Shown piece by piece: positions 1-13,441 of a stretch of DNA of 64,000 bases. The position numbers and the translations under genes are program-made. Origin of the DNA: an uncultured Pelagibacteraceae bacterium (GTDB lineage: Bacteria; Pseudomonadota; Alphaproteobacteria; Pelagibacterales; Pelagibacteraceae). The DNA is taken from the NCBI GenBank assembly GCA_902626725.1, contig CACOGI010000001.1, positions 202,001-266,000 on the forward strand, written 5' to 3'. A model generated the notes under the pieces. That model had not been told where the DNA came from, searched no databases, and saw nothing but the letters and a program-made list of their open reading frames with translations. Numbering within the stretch: position 1 is the stretch's first letter; each line of letters opens with the position of its first letter.

Positions 1-407
1 TACCTGAAGTATCAGCAGAAAAACAATATGCGTTTGCAACAAGTTTTTTAAAAAATGGTGATTACCCAACTGCTGAAAGGGCATTTAGAGAGTTTGTTTT
101 AGCTAATCCAGAACATGACTTAGCAGGTAACGCTCAGTACTGGTATGCAGAAACATTTAGAATAAGACAGCTATATACAGATGCAGCATCCGCTTACTTA
201 GAGGGCTATCAAAAATATCCAAAAGGAGAAAAAGCACCTATAAATTTATTAAAGCTTGGTGTATCAATGGTTCAAATTGGAGAAAAAGATCAGGGTTGTA
301 AAATGATTAATGGTGTTGAAAAACAATATCCAGAAGCAAACCAATCTGTAATTCAAAAAGCTAAATATGAGTCTCAAAAATTTGAATGTAGCAAACAAAA
401 TTCCTAA
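1..407 (+). CDS. cpoB: Tol-Pal cell envelope protein CpoB/YbgF, C-terminal part (5' truncated by window)
   Basis: Open frame from the window start (VPEVSAEKQYAFATSFLKNGDYPTAERAFREFVLANPEHDLAGNAQYWYAETF...) with TPR-like YbgF C-terminal repeats; stop TAA at 405-407. Confidence 0.8.
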   Translation, partial: PEVSAEKQYAFATSFLKNGDYPTAERAFREFVLANPEHDLAGNAQYWYAETFRIRQLYTDAASAYLEGYQKYPKGEKAPINLLKLGVSMVQIGEKDQGCKMINGVEKQYPEANQSVIQKAKYESQKFECSKQNS

Positions 408-1395
408 AATTTTAAAAGAAAAATTAAAAAATAAAAAGATTAATCAAATTTATAAAGAATTTGACCGAAGTTTAAATATTTCAGAAAATTTTATTGTTGG
501 TATTTCTGGAGGTCCAGATAGCTTGGCTTTAGCTTTTCTAGCTAAAATTTTCTCAATTAAAAAAAATATTAAAGCAAAATTTTTTGTTGTAAATCATAAA
601 TTAAGACCTGAATCGACTACAGAAGTAAAAGACGTACAAAAGATTTTAAAAAAACATTATATTGATTGTAAAATATTGAATTGGGAGGGAAAAAAACCAT
701 CAAAAAATGTTCAATCTTTAGCTAGAAAGAAGAGATATCAGCTCTTATTTGCTGAAAGTGATAAGTTGAAGATAAAAAATATCTTAATAGGGCATCACCA
801 GGACGACCTTTTAGAGAATTTTTTTATAAGAATCTTAAGAGGTAGTGGATTAAAAGGTCTAGTTTCGCTAGACAAAAAAAGCAAAGTTGATGATAAAATT
901 CTATTGAGACCTTTAATTAATCAAAAAAAAAAGGATTTAGTTTTTATTGCAAAAAAAGTCTTTAATTTTTACATAAAAGATCCCTCTAACAAAGATGACA
1001 AATATCAAAGGATTGTAGTTAGAAAATTAATTAAAGAACTACAAAAAAATGGTTTAGATAAAAAGAAGTTTAACCTGACAATTAAAAATCTAAAATATTC
1101 AGATATGGTCATTAGTTTTTACGTTAAAGCTAATTTAAAAAAAAATAGTTTTTTTTCAAAATCCAGCAAAAAAATGATTTTAAAAAAAGAGTATTTTAAA
1201 CAACCTCACGAAGTAGTTTTTCGATCACTTTCAGAATCAATCAAGCTTATTGGGGGAAAATATTATTCAGCTAGAGGTAAAAAATTAGATAGAATTATTG
1301 AGAATATGGAAAATGGCAGTTTATCTAAGCAAACTATAGGTGGCTGCATTATAGAAAAGGTAAATCAAACAGTAATAATCTCAAAAGAACATTAA
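367..1395 (+). CDS. tilS: tRNA(Ile)-lysidine synthase
   Basis: ORF with SGGPDSLAL PP-loop and GHHQDDLLENFFIRILRGSGLKGL motif; overlaps cpoB end by 41 nt. Confidence 0.9.
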   Translation: MSLKNLNVANKIPKILKEKLKNKKINQIYKEFDRSLNISENFIVGISGGPDSLALAFLAKIFSIKKNIKAKFFVVNHKLRPESTTEVKDVQKILKKHYIDCKILNWEGKKPSKNVQSLARKKRYQLLFAESDKLKIKNILIGHHQDDLLENFFIRILRGSGLKGLVSLDKKSKVDDKILLRPLINQKKKDLVFIAKKVFNFYIKDPSNKDDKYQRIVVRKLIKELQKNGLDKKKFNLTIKNLKYSDMVISFYVKANLKKNSFFSKSSKKMILKKEYFKQPHEVVFRSLSESIKLIGGKYYSARGKKLDRIIENMENGSLSKQTIGGCIIEKVNQTVIISKEH

Positions 1396-1458
1396 ATTAT
1401 CTCAAGATTGACCTAAATTGCCACTTGTTTAATTTATAATAATTCTTATTTTATAGTT

Positions 1459-3360
1459 ATGAATATGAAAAATCTAGCAATGTGGGCAATAATAGTTTTT
1501 TTAACTATCGGCTTATATAATATGTTCAAAAATCCTCAACCAAACAGAGGTGGGGGAAGCCAAGTAATATTTTCTGAATTTTTAACCTCAGTTGATAATG
1601 GAGAAGTTTTAAAAGTAGAAATCCAAGGTAACAATATAAAAGGTGTTTATTCTAATGGAGATAGTTTTACAACATATTCACCAAATGATCCAAACCTAAT
1701 TGAAAAACTCTCAGAAAAAGGTGTGAGTATTTCAGCTGCACCTATTGAAGAAAAAATGCCATCGCTGTTTGGTGTTTTACTTTCGTGGTTTCCGATGCTT
1801 CTTTTGATTGCAGTTTGGATTTTCTTTATGAGACAAATGCAAGGAGGAAAAGGTGGAGCAATGGGTTTTGGAAGATCAAAAGCAAAAATGATGAACGAGT
1901 TAAAAGGTAAAGTAACTTTTAATGATGTTGCAGGTGTAGAAGAGGCAAAAGAAGAAGTTGAGGAAATTGTGGAGTTTTTAAAAGATCCAAAAAAATTTAG
2001 TAGGCTTGGTGGAAAGATCCCAAGGGGAGCGTTGTTAGTAGGTCCACCAGGTACAGGAAAAACCTTATTAGCAAGGGCAATAGCAGGAGAAGCTGGGGTT
2101 CCATTCTTTACAATATCTGGATCTGATTTTGTAGAAATGTTTGTTGGTGTTGGTGCCTCAAGAGTAAGAGATATGTTTGAACAAGGTAAAAAAAATTCTC
2201 CATGTATAATATTCATTGATGAAATTGATGCTGTAGGTAGAAGCAGAGGCGCTGGTCTAGGAGGAGGAAATGATGAAAGAGAACAAACTTTAAATCAGTT
2301 GCTTGTTGAGATGGATGGTTTTGATACAAATGAGGGGGTAATTATTATTGCAGCAACCAATAGACCTGACGTTTTAGATCCTGCATTATTAAGACCAGGG
2401 AGGTTCGATAGACAGGTAGTTGTTTCAAATCCAGATATAATAGGTAGAGAAAAAATTTTGAAAGTTCATGTTAAAAAAATTAAAATGGCTCCCGATGTTA
2501 ATTTGAGAACAGTAGCTAGAGGTACTCCAGGTTTTTCTGGTGCAGACCTTGCTAACTTAGTTAATGAAGCTGCTCTACTAGCAGCGCGTAAGAATAAAAG
2601 AATTGTAACTCTAAATGAGTTTGAAGATGCCAAGGATAAAGTAATGATGGGAGCTGAAAGACGCTCAATGGTTATGACAGAGGATGAAAAAAAATTGACA
2701 GCATATCATGAAGGAGGACACGCGCTTGTATCCTTTAATATGCCAAGCTATGATCCTATACATAAAGCTACAATAATTCCTAGAGGTAGAGCTCTAGGCA
2801 TGGTCATGAATTTACCAGAGAGAGATAAACATGGTCATTCGATCAAATATTTAAAAGCTAGGCTAGCAGTTTGTTTTGGTGGCAGAGTTGCTGAAGAGGT
2901 AATTTTTGGAAAAGATAATATTTCGACAGGCGCAGGTGGTGGAAGTGGTTCAGATATTAATCAAGCTACCCAGCTAGCTAGGGCAATGGTTACAAAATAT
3001 GGTATGAGTGAAGAAATGGGGCCAGTTGAATATGGAGAAAACCAAGAAGAAGTTTTTTTAGGTAGATCTGTAACTCAAACACAATCAGTTTCTGAGGAAG
3101 TTGCACAAAAAATAGATAAAGAAATTAGAAAGTTAGTTGACGAGGGTTATAACAAAGCAAGAGAAATTTTGACTGAAAAAATTGATGATCTACACAAAAT
3201 TGCAAAAGCCCTTATAACTTATGAAACTTTAACTGGTGAAGAAATAGAAAATATAATCAATAAAAATATATATCCAGCAGACAAGCAAGATTTAAAAGTT
3301 GAAGAAGACAAAGGCTCAGCTATGGGAGCATTAGGTCTTAAACCAAAAATTGTACACTAA
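1459..3360 (+). CDS. ftsH: ATP-dependent zinc metalloprotease FtsH
   Basis: Walker [12 protein letters not shown] region, HEGGH zinc motif. Confidence 0.98.
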   Translation: MNMKNLAMWAIIVFLTIGLYNMFKNPQPNRGGGSQVIFSEFLTSVDNGEVLKVEIQGNNIKGVYSNGDSFTTYSPNDPNLIEKLSEKGVSISAAPIEEKMPSLFGVLLSWFPMLLLIAVWIFFMRQMQGGKGGAMGFGRSKAKMMNELKGKVTFNDVAGVEEAKEEVEEIVEFLKDPKKFSRLGGKIPRGALLVGPPGTGKTLLARAIAGEAGVPFFTISGSDFVEMFVGVGASRVRDMFEQGKKNSPCIIFIDEIDAVGRSRGAGLGGGNDEREQTLNQLLVEMDGFDTNEGVIIIAATNRPDVLDPALLRPGRFDRQVVVSNPDIIGREKILKVHVKKIKMAPDVNLRTVARGTPGFSGADLANLVNEAALLAARKNKRIVTLNEFEDAKDKVMMGAERRSMVMTEDEKKLTAYHEGGHALVSFNMPSYDPIHKATIIPRGRALGMVMNLPERDKHGHSIKYLKARLAVCFGGRVAEEVIFGKDNISTGAGGGSGSDINQATQLARAMVTKYGMSEEMGPVEYGENQEEVFLGRSVTQTQSVSEEVAQKIDKEIRKLVDEGYNKAREILTEKIDDLHKIAKALITYETLTGEEIENIINKNIYPADKQDLKVEEDKGSAMGALGLKPKIVH

Positions 3361-3366
3361 TATTTA

Positions 3367-4413
3367 ATGGTAAAATATTACACAAAAGCGTGTAATTTTT
3401 ACTTTGGTCCAGACTCCAAAAAAAGAGTTGAAAAAAAATTATCAATACCACTTCATGGAAATAAATTTATCTCTTTCGATAAAATTGAATTTTTAACTAG
3501 AAAAAACAAAAGAGTAATTAGTATAAACAAAATAAATAAACTTGAAAAAAAAATTAAGAAAAAGATTTTATTAGATATTCGTAATATTTCTAAAAAAAAG
3601 CTTTTTAAAGGATTAAAATTTTCAAACTTACCTGTCTTGATGGGAGTATTAAACTTAACTCCAAATAGTTTCTCTGATGGTGGAAAATATCTTAAAAAAA
3701 ACTTAGCTGTATTACACGCTAAAAGATTAATCAAAGATGGATGTGGAATTTTAGATATAGGTGGTGAAGCCACAAACCCAGGATCAAGAGACATAAAAGC
3801 AGATGAAGAATGGAGAAGGATTTATCCAGTTTTGTCAAAAATAAAAAGAAAGTTTTTTATCTCTCTTGATACAAGAAAAAGCTTTATAATGAAAAAAGGC
3901 GTTAAAAATAAAATAAATTTAGTAAACGATGTTTCGGGTCTTGAGTATGATCAAGATACAATAAAAGTTTTAAAAAATACTAATATTCCATTTGTAATAC
4001 ATCATATGCAAGGAAACCCAAGAACAATGCAAAAAAATCCAAAGTATAAAAATGTTATTTTAGATATTTATGATTTTTTTGAAAAAAAAATTGAGTATGT
4101 GAGGTCTAAAGGTATTAAACATAATAATATTATTCTAGATCCTGGTATAGGTTTTGGTAAAAACTTGAAACATAATATTACCATATTGAGAAATATTTCT
4201 ATTTTCCACTCCCTTGGTTTTCCTGTAATGTTAGGCACTTCAAGAAAAAGATTCATCAAAAGTATATCTGGAGTGAATGATAGTGAGACAAGATTAGGAG
4301 GAACTATATCATCAAATTTGATCGCTATTATGCAAGGAGTTCAAATTTTAAGAGTGCATGATGTAAATGAGTTAAATCAAAGTATCAGAGTTTTCAATGC
4401 ATTAAAATTTTAA
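3367..4413 (+). CDS. folP: Dihydropteroate synthase
   Basis: MGVLNLTPNSFSDGG and DIGGEATNPGS motifs. Confidence 0.95.
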   Translation: MVKYYTKACNFYFGPDSKKRVEKKLSIPLHGNKFISFDKIEFLTRKNKRVISINKINKLEKKIKKKILLDIRNISKKKLFKGLKFSNLPVLMGVLNLTPNSFSDGGKYLKKNLAVLHAKRLIKDGCGILDIGGEATNPGSRDIKADEEWRRIYPVLSKIKRKFFISLDTRKSFIMKKGVKNKINLVNDVSGLEYDQDTIKVLKNTNIPFVIHHMQGNPRTMQKNPKYKNVILDIYDFFEKKIEYVRSKGIKHNNIILDPGIGFGKNLKHNITILRNISIFHSLGFPVMLGTSRKRFIKSISGVNDSETRLGGTISSNLIAIMQGVQILRVHDVNELNQSIRVFNALKF

Positions 4414-4414
4414 A

Positions 4415-5746
4415 ATGACAAAAAAATATTTTGGCACCGATGGAATTAGAGGCAAAGTAAACCAAAATAAAATAAATGGTGAAATGTTTTTCAAATTTGG
4501 TTTAGCAGCTGGTACATATTTTAAAAATCAAAAAAAAATAAAACAAACAGCAATAATAGCAAAAGATACTAGGTTGTCAGGATATACACTTGAGCCCGCC
4601 CTTGTATCTGGATTGGCTTCTGCAGGAATGCACGTTTATACACTTGGACCCTTGCCGACTAACGGACTTGCAATGTTAACAAAAAAAATGAGAGCAAATT
4701 TAGGAATTATGATTACAGCCTCTCACAACCCATTTTATGATAATGGCTTAAAACTTTTTGGACCGGATGGTTTAAAATTATCTGACAAAATTGAAAAAAA
4801 AATTGAAAAATTAATTGACTCTAAAATTGTGAAAAATCTTTCAGAACCCAAAATTTTGGGTAGAGTGAAAAGATTAGAAAATGCTAATGAAAAATACATC
4901 AAAATTTTGACTGATAACTTTCCTAAAAGTTTTAGTTTAAAAGGAATGAAAATAGCAATTGATTGCGCTAATGGTGCTGGTTATAAATCAGGACCAAAAC
5001 TGTTAAGAAATTTAGGCGCTAAGGTCTTTGAGTTGGGAACTTCGCCGAATGGTTTTAATATTAACGAAAATTGTGGTTCAACTTATCCAAATAAAATAAA
5101 ATTTTTGGTAAAAAAACATAGAGCCCATATAGGAATATCCTTAGATGGTGATGCTGATAGAATAATAATATCCGATGAGAATGGTAAAATTATAGATGGT
5201 GATCAAATTATTGCAATGTTAGCAAAAAGATGGAAAAAGAAAAAAATTTTAAAAGGTGGAGTAATCGGTACTTTAATGTCTAATTATGGATTACAAACTT
5301 TTTTTAAAAAACAGAAAATAAACTTCATTCGAGCTAATGTTGGAGATAGATATGTCAAAGAAAAAATGCAAAAAAATAATTTTAATTTAGGTGGAGAACA
5401 ATCTGGGCATATAATTTTAGGAAAATTTGCTACTACTGGTGATGGTTTATTAGTTGCTTTGGAAGTTTTATTTTCTATGAGAAAAGGCAAAAAAGCCAGC
5501 GAATTATTCAATACATTTAAAGCAACACCCCAGATTCTTGAAAATATCAAAGTAAAAGATAAATCTATAATAGACTCAAAAAAGTGCAAAGTGGCGATAA
5601 AAACATCTGAAAAATTAATAAAAAATTACGGCAGAATGCTTGTGAGAAAATCTGGAACAGAGCCCAAAATTAGAATAATGGGAGAGTCTAATAATATTCA
5701 ATTATTAAAAAAGTGTATAAATATTATAAAAAAATCTATAAAATAA
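4415..5746 (+). CDS. glmM: Phosphoglucosamine mutase
   Basis: FGTDGIRG start, TASHNPFYDNG phosphoserine loop, DGDADR. Confidence 0.97.
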   Translation: MTKKYFGTDGIRGKVNQNKINGEMFFKFGLAAGTYFKNQKKIKQTAIIAKDTRLSGYTLEPALVSGLASAGMHVYTLGPLPTNGLAMLTKKMRANLGIMITASHNPFYDNGLKLFGPDGLKLSDKIEKKIEKLIDSKIVKNLSEPKILGRVKRLENANEKYIKILTDNFPKSFSLKGMKIAIDCANGAGYKSGPKLLRNLGAKVFELGTSPNGFNINENCGSTYPNKIKFLVKKHRAHIGISLDGDADRIIISDENGKIIDGDQIIAMLAKRWKKKKILKGGVIGTLMSNYGLQTFFKKQKINFIRANVGDRYVKEKMQKNNFNLGGEQSGHIILGKFATTGDGLLVALEVLFSMRKGKKASELFNTFKATPQILENIKVKDKSIIDSKKCKVAIKTSEKLIKNYGRMLVRKSGTEPKIRIMGESNNIQLLKKCINIIKKSIK

Positions 5747-5747
5747 G

Positions 5748-8742
<2,995 letters not shown>

Positions 8743-8786
8743 AACCAGTTTATCTAATTAATATATTTTATTTTTCAATATTTTAT

Positions 8787-9764
8787 TTATCCAGTTTTTC
8801 TAAGCATTTTAAGAATATTCTCAAGCTCATGTGGCAAAATTGAGTTAAAAATCATCTCTTTATTTTTTTTTGGATGTATAAATCCAATAGTTTTTGCATG
8901 AAGAAATTGTCTTTCAAGTTTCATAAGATTATCCTTTAATAGTGGATCTATATTTTTAATATTCTTAAATTTTTTTTTATATTTGTCGTCTCCTACAATA
9001 TTATTACCCAAGAAATTCATGTGAACTCTTATTTGATGAGTTCTTCCCGTTTCTAATTTACACTCCAATAAACTTAACGTAGGTGTATTTTTATTTTCAA
9101 AAACTTCTAATGTTTTATAGTTTGTAATCGCTTTTTTTCCTTTTGATTTACTTACTTCCATCATTTGTCTATTCTTTGAGCTTCTAGTGATTAAAGTTTC
9201 AATTTTCCCTTTAGATGGTCTTATTTTTCCCCATACTAATAATTGATAAATTCTTTTAATAGTGTGCTTACTAAACTGTAATGATAAATGTTCATGAGCT
9301 TGATTATTTTTTGCAATAACCACTAATCCGGATGTATTCTTATCAATTCTATGTACTATTCCTGGTCTAAATTGATCGCCTATACTAGATAATGAGTCTT
9401 TATCATAGTTTATTAATGCATTCACTATTGTGTTATCAAAGTTTCCGGCTCCTGGATGTATTACTATACCGGCTGGTTTATTTAAAACTATTAAATCTTT
9501 ATCTTCGTAAATTATATCGAGTTTATAGTTATAAGGCTTGAGAGAAGGCTTTTTTGTTTCTGGTATTATTAATTCTAAAAAATCGTTAACCAACACTTTT
9601 TTAGATGGATCAACTATAACTTTTTTGTTTAATCTTAATCTTTTGTCTAAAATTAATTTTTTTATCCTAGTTCTACTAATATCATTATTTTTTTTATTAA
9701 TAAAAACATCAAGACGTAGGTTTTTATCGTCTTCTTTTACAATCAAATTTATTTTTTTTTCCAT
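8787..9764 (-). CDS. rluD: Ribosomal large subunit pseudouridine synthase RluD family
   Basis: S4 domain plus HRIDKNTSGLVVIAK catalytic motif. Confidence 0.9.
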   Translation of the reverse strand: MEKKINLIVKEDDKNLRLDVFINKKNNDISRTRIKKLILDKRLRLNKKVIVDPSKKVLVNDFLELIIPETKKPSLKPYNYKLDIIYEDKDLIVLNKPAGIVIHPGAGNFDNTIVNALINYDKDSLSSIGDQFRPGIVHRIDKNTSGLVVIAKNNQAHEHLSLQFSKHTIKRIYQLLVWGKIRPSKGKIETLITRSSKNRQMMEVSKSKGKKAITNYKTLEVFENKNTPTLSLLECKLETGRTHQIRVHMNFLGNNIVGDDKYKKKFKNIKNIDPLLKDNLMKLERQFLHAKTIGFIHPKKNKEMIFNSILPHELENILKMLRKTG

Positions 9765-9787
9765 AAAATGTTATATTAATATTATAT

Positions 9788-9864
9788 GCGCTTGTAGCTC
9801 AACTGGATAGAGCGCCTGACTTCGGATCAGGAGGTTCTGGGTTCGACTCCTAGCAGGCGCACCA
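9788..9864 (+). tRNA. tRNA-Arg(TCG), CCA encoded
   Basis: Cloverleaf: acceptor GCGCTTG/CAGGCGC, anticodon loop CTTCGGA, T-loop GTTCGACTC, terminal ACCA. Confidence 0.95.
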
Positions 9865-9865
9865 A

Positions 9866-10657
9866 CTATTCACCCATGTTTATTAATGTTCCTTTGATAC
9901 GTGCTCTCATAAAAGAAAAATAAAATAAACTTATTCCACACACTAAATAAATAAGATTTAATATATAAGCTTGTTTTAAGTTTTCATAGTTTATAAATCC
10001 ATTAAGAAGTATATTTCTTGTCTCATCAAAAATGTAAACCAAAGGCAATCCTTTTGCTACAATTTGAAAAAAATCTGGAAGAATGTCTATAGGATAATAT
10101 ATACATCCTAAAGGAGCAAGTAGAAACAAAGATGACCAAGCTATATTTTCAAATGATGGTCCATATCTTATAAGTCCTGCACTTACGAAAAGACCAAGCG
10201 TGACTCCAAAAATATATAAACTTAAAAATAAAAGCAGCAAGGGAAAACCTAATTTCAAAATTGAAACTCCAAAAAGAGGAGACGTTAAAATAATTGCAGG
10301 CACTAGTCCGATTAATGTTCTTACCAAAGCAGTAAATATTAATGATGTAATTATTTCTCTTAATTTTAATGGGGCAATAAATAAGTTTGTAAAATTTCTA
10401 CTCCAAATTTCTTCTAAAAAAAGCATATTAAAACTAATGCTAGATCTAAATAGAATATCGTAAAGAATTGCACATGTCAGAATTACCCCTAAAGTGTTAT
10501 TATAGTAGTCACTGTAAATAGAAAAAAATTTTGAAATAAAACCCCAAAGAATTATCTGTATAGTAGGCCAATAAATGAGATCTATTATTCTGGGCAAAGA
10601 ACTTTTAATTAGATAGAAATGTCTTAAAAAAAGACCATACATCTTATTTAAGTTCAT
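9866..10657 (-). CDS. ABC-2 type transporter permease
   Basis: Six-TM ABC-2 permease pattern; paired with adjacent ATPase. Confidence 0.85.
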   Translation of the reverse strand: MNLNKMYGLFLRHFYLIKSSLPRIIDLIYWPTIQIILWGFISKFFSIYSDYYNNTLGVILTCAILYDILFRSSISFNMLFLEEIWSRNFTNLFIAPLKLREIITSLIFTALVRTLIGLVPAIILTSPLFGVSILKLGFPLLLLFLSLYIFGVTLGLFVSAGLIRYGPSFENIAWSSLFLLAPLGCIYYPIDILPDFFQIVAKGLPLVYIFDETRNILLNGFINYENLKQAYILNLIYLVCGISLFYFSFMRARIKGTLINMGE

Positions 10658-11381
10658 ATTTTTCCCTTGTCAGTTTTAAAAAAACTTCTTCCATATTTTT
10701 TCTCCCATGTTTTTGAATTAATTCTTCAGGCTTACCTTTATCTATGATAATTCCTTTGTTCATCATTAGTACAGATGAACACAATCTCTCAACTTCAAAC
10801 ATATTATGTGACGCAAGAAGAATAGAAGCTCCTTTTTCTTTTTGGTAATTTTCTAAGAAACTTCTGATAAAATCCCCAGTTTCTGGATCTAGAGAAGCTG
10901 TTGGTTCATCTAAAAGAAGAACCATTGGATTATTAATAATAGATTTAGCTAGGCTCACTCTATTTTTTTGACCTGAAGATAGTTCTCCAGTAACTTTATC
11001 TAAAATATTATTTAATCTTAATTCTCCTGAAAGATACTCAATTTTTGTTTTTAAATTTTTTACATCGTAAAGTCTCCCATATACTTCTAGATTTTGTCTT
11101 ACAGTCAATTTTTTTGGTAATTCTATATATGGCGATATAAAATTTATTTTATCTAATAAGTCTATTCTTCCATTCTCAATTTCTATTTCATTTATTAAAA
11201 CTTTTCCTTTTGTTGGTTTTAATAATCCCAAAATCATTCCAATTGTAGTTGTTTTTCCACAACCATTCGGGCCAAGAATTCCAATAATTTCGTTTTTTTC
11301 TACCTCAAAAGAAATATCTTTGACAGCGCTTTTGCCATTATAATCTTTTGATAATCCTATTACTTTAAGTGGTGTGTGCAT
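10644..11381 (-). CDS. ABC transporter ATP-binding protein
   Basis: Walker A GPNGCGKTT, LSSGQKNR signature, LLLDEPTASLD. Confidence 0.92.
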   Translation of the reverse strand: MHTPLKVIGLSKDYNGKSAVKDISFEVEKNEIIGILGPNGCGKTTTIGMILGLLKPTKGKVLINEIEIENGRIDLLDKINFISPYIELPKKLTVRQNLEVYGRLYDVKNLKTKIEYLSGELRLNNILDKVTGELSSGQKNRVSLAKSIINNPMVLLLDEPTASLDPETGDFIRSFLENYQKEKGASILLASHNMFEVERLCSSVLMMNKGIIIDKGKPEELIQKHGRKNMEEVFLKLTREKYELK

Positions 11382-12313
11382 TAGAATTTTGATGCCCTTA
11401 TTAATCTATCATTTATAGTTTTCCCCAGTCCTTTATTAGGTATTCTGCTTACAGCTATAGATTTATATTTATTTTTTTTAATTTTTCTTAGGGTGCTATA
11501 TAAATTTTTAGCTGCTTCATTCAAATTTCCTTTTTTAGATAAATAATAATAATTTGGATTTTTAATCCTTTTTTTTCTAATTAAAAGGAAGGCCTCTTTA
11601 TTTTTAATTTTTTTGACATTTAATCTAATTGGTATACCTGGTGAATAATGAAGTTGAGATTGACCAGGAGCTAAAATTTTTTTTGGATTATTATGGATCT
11701 TAATTTTTGTATTTAAAACTTTTTGAATTTTTTGGATATCCAGGCCACCTAACCGTAGAATTCTTGGTTTATTTCTAAGATCAACAATTGTTGACTCAAG
11801 TCCAATACTTGATTTACCACCTTCTAATATATATTTAATTTTTTTCCCAAAGTCTTCTTTTATATCTGCTGCACAAACAGCACTTACCCTTGTTGTGATG
11901 TTAGCACTGGGGGCAGCAAGAGGAAACTTGAGTCTTTTTAGTAAATTTCTTGTCACAGAGTGTTTTGGAAACCTGACTGCTAAAGTTCTTTTTTTGTTAG
12001 TTGCTATCATAGAAATTTTAGAATTTTTTCTTAGATTAAGGATAAATGTAATTGGACCAGGGCAAAATTTTTTATATAATTTCGAAAAATTATTATTAAA
12101 ATCACAATCTTTTTTAAGATCAACCTTATTATAATAATGGACGATAAGAGGATTATTTTTTGGTCTTTTTTTTAGATTAAATATTTTTGTACAAGCTTTA
12201 TTTGAATAGGCATTCCCAGCCAAGCCATAAACTGTTTCTGTAGGTATAGCAACACACTCCCCTAAATTTAAGAGTTTTTTTGCTTTTTTAATATTTGAAA
12301 GATTAATTTTCAT
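11381..12313 (-). CDS. L-threonylcarbamoyladenylate synthase (Sua5/YwlC)
   Basis: PTETVYGLAGNA, KRPKNNPLIVHY, PSANIT motifs and C-terminal Sua5 domain. Confidence 0.92.
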   Translation of the reverse strand: MKINLSNIKKAKKLLNLGECVAIPTETVYGLAGNAYSNKACTKIFNLKKRPKNNPLIVHYYNKVDLKKDCDFNNNFSKLYKKFCPGPITFILNLRKNSKISMIATNKKRTLAVRFPKHSVTRNLLKRLKFPLAAPSANITTRVSAVCAADIKEDFGKKIKYILEGGKSSIGLESTIVDLRNKPRILRLGGLDIQKIQKVLNTKIKIHNNPKKILAPGQSQLHYSPGIPIRLNVKKIKNKEAFLLIRKKRIKNPNYYYLSKKGNLNEAAKNLYSTLRKIKKNKYKSIAVSRIPNKGLGKTINDRLIRASKF

Positions 12314-12333
12314 GTATTATCTGAAAGTATTAT

Positions 12334-12588
12334 ATGAAAGATAAAAATTTACCAAATAATTATAACTTATTATCTCTTGAGGAACTGACTAACAAAGCCA
12401 CTGAGATAGTAGAGGACTTAGAAAGTCAAAAAAATTTAGAGAATTCTATAGAAAAATACCAAAATTTACTAAAGCTTAATAATATTATTGAAAAAAAATT
12501 TCAAACAGGTGTAAAAAACATTAATAAAAAAACAAAAGAAAATATATTTAAAATAATATCAAACAAAAATGCAAAAAGAACTAAATAA
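12334..12588 (+). CDS. xseB: Exodeoxyribonuclease VII small subunit-like
   Basis: Small acidic/coiled protein (LEELTNKATEIVEDLE...LENSIEKYQNLLKL) upstream of ispA-dxs, the usual xseB position. Confidence 0.8.
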   Translation: MKDKNLPNNYNLLSLEELTNKATEIVEDLESQKNLENSIEKYQNLLKLNNIIEKKFQTGVKNINKKTKENIFKIISNKNAKRTK

Positions 12589-13441
12589 AATTGCTAAAGA
12601 TACAAATATTTTTTTGAAAAGATTTATTAAAAAGCAAAAAAAATCAGAACTTATTATTCCAATGAAATATGGTTTATTTTCTGGTGGTAAAAAAATTAGA
12701 TCTAAAATTTTAATTGATATTGGATCAATATTCAATTTAGATTACAAGTCACTAATAATTTTAGGCGCGGCAGTGGAATGTATTCATGCATATTCACTTA
12801 TTCACGACGACCTACCATGCATGGACAATGACTCAATCAGAAGAGGAAAACCATCAACACATATTAAGTATGGCGAGTCAACTGCCGTTCTAGCAGGTAA
12901 TTCACTTTTAACGATGGCTTTTGAAATTTTAAGTCATCAAGGTTTAAAAATTTCTGAAAAAGAAAAGATAAACTTAATAAATGAAATTTCTGCAAGCTCA
13001 GGACATTGTGGTATAGCCGGAGGTCAATATTTAGATTTAAGCTATGAACATAAAAAAGTATCTAAAAAGAAAATTATCGAAATGGAAATTAAAAAGACAG
13101 GTAAACTTTTTAGTTTTTGTTGTACGGCACCATTAATTCTAAAAAAAAAAAGTAAAAAAGAAATCAAGAAATTTGAAGATATAGGATCTGATATTGGTTT
13201 ACTCTTTCAAGTTGCTGATGATCTTATTGATCATAAAGGAAGTTTTTTAATTGCAGGAAAAAAAACTGGAAAAGATAAAAAAAAAGGTAAAGCTACTTTA
13301 ATTAGTTTACTAGGATACAAAAATACTATTAAATATGCTAATAATTTGATTGCTAAAATAAATAGTAAAATAAAAGAGTATGGTTCAAGATCGCACAACT
13401 TATCCAAGACTCTTGATTATATTTTGAGTAGAAAAAAATGA
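12569..13441 (+). CDS. ispA: Farnesyl/geranyl diphosphate synthase
   Basis: [11 protein letters not shown] and DDLIDH Asp-rich motifs; directly followed by dxs. Confidence 0.95.
   Translation: MQKELNKIAKDTNIFLKRFIKKQKKSELIIPMKYGLFSGGKKIRSKILIDIGSIFNLDYKSLIILGAAVECIHAYSLIHDDLPCMDNDSIRRGKPSTHIKYGESTAVLAGNSLLTMAFEILSHQGLKISEKEKINLINEISASSGHCGIAGGQYLDLSYEHKKVSKKKIIEMEIKKTGKLFSFCCTAPLILKKKSKKEIKKFEDIGSDIGLLFQVADDLIDHKGSFLIAGKKTGKDKKKGKATLISLLGYKNTIKYANNLIAKINSKIKEYGSRSHNLSKTLDYILSRKK

Noticed and set aside
367-407. 41-nt overlap of cpoB and tilS as a possible recoding or fusion site
   Set aside because: Frames differ and short overlaps are common in this compact genome; probably an ordinary overlap or slightly misplaced tilS start.
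1396-1458. Possible sigma-32 heat-shock promoter for ftsH
   Set aside because: No CTTGA...CCCCAT-like pairing at proper spacing; TTGACC to TATAAT distance is 21 nt, too long for a confident call.
1647-2216. 189-aa minus-strand ORF inside ftsH
   Set aside because: Antisense shadow of a strongly conserved gene in an AT-rich genome; no recognisable domain.
3453-5589. Minus-strand ORFs (3453-3794, 4068-4259, 5284-5589) within folP and glmM
   Set aside because: Antisense frames with Phe/Leu/Ile-rich composition expected from the complement of Lys/Asn-rich coding sequence.
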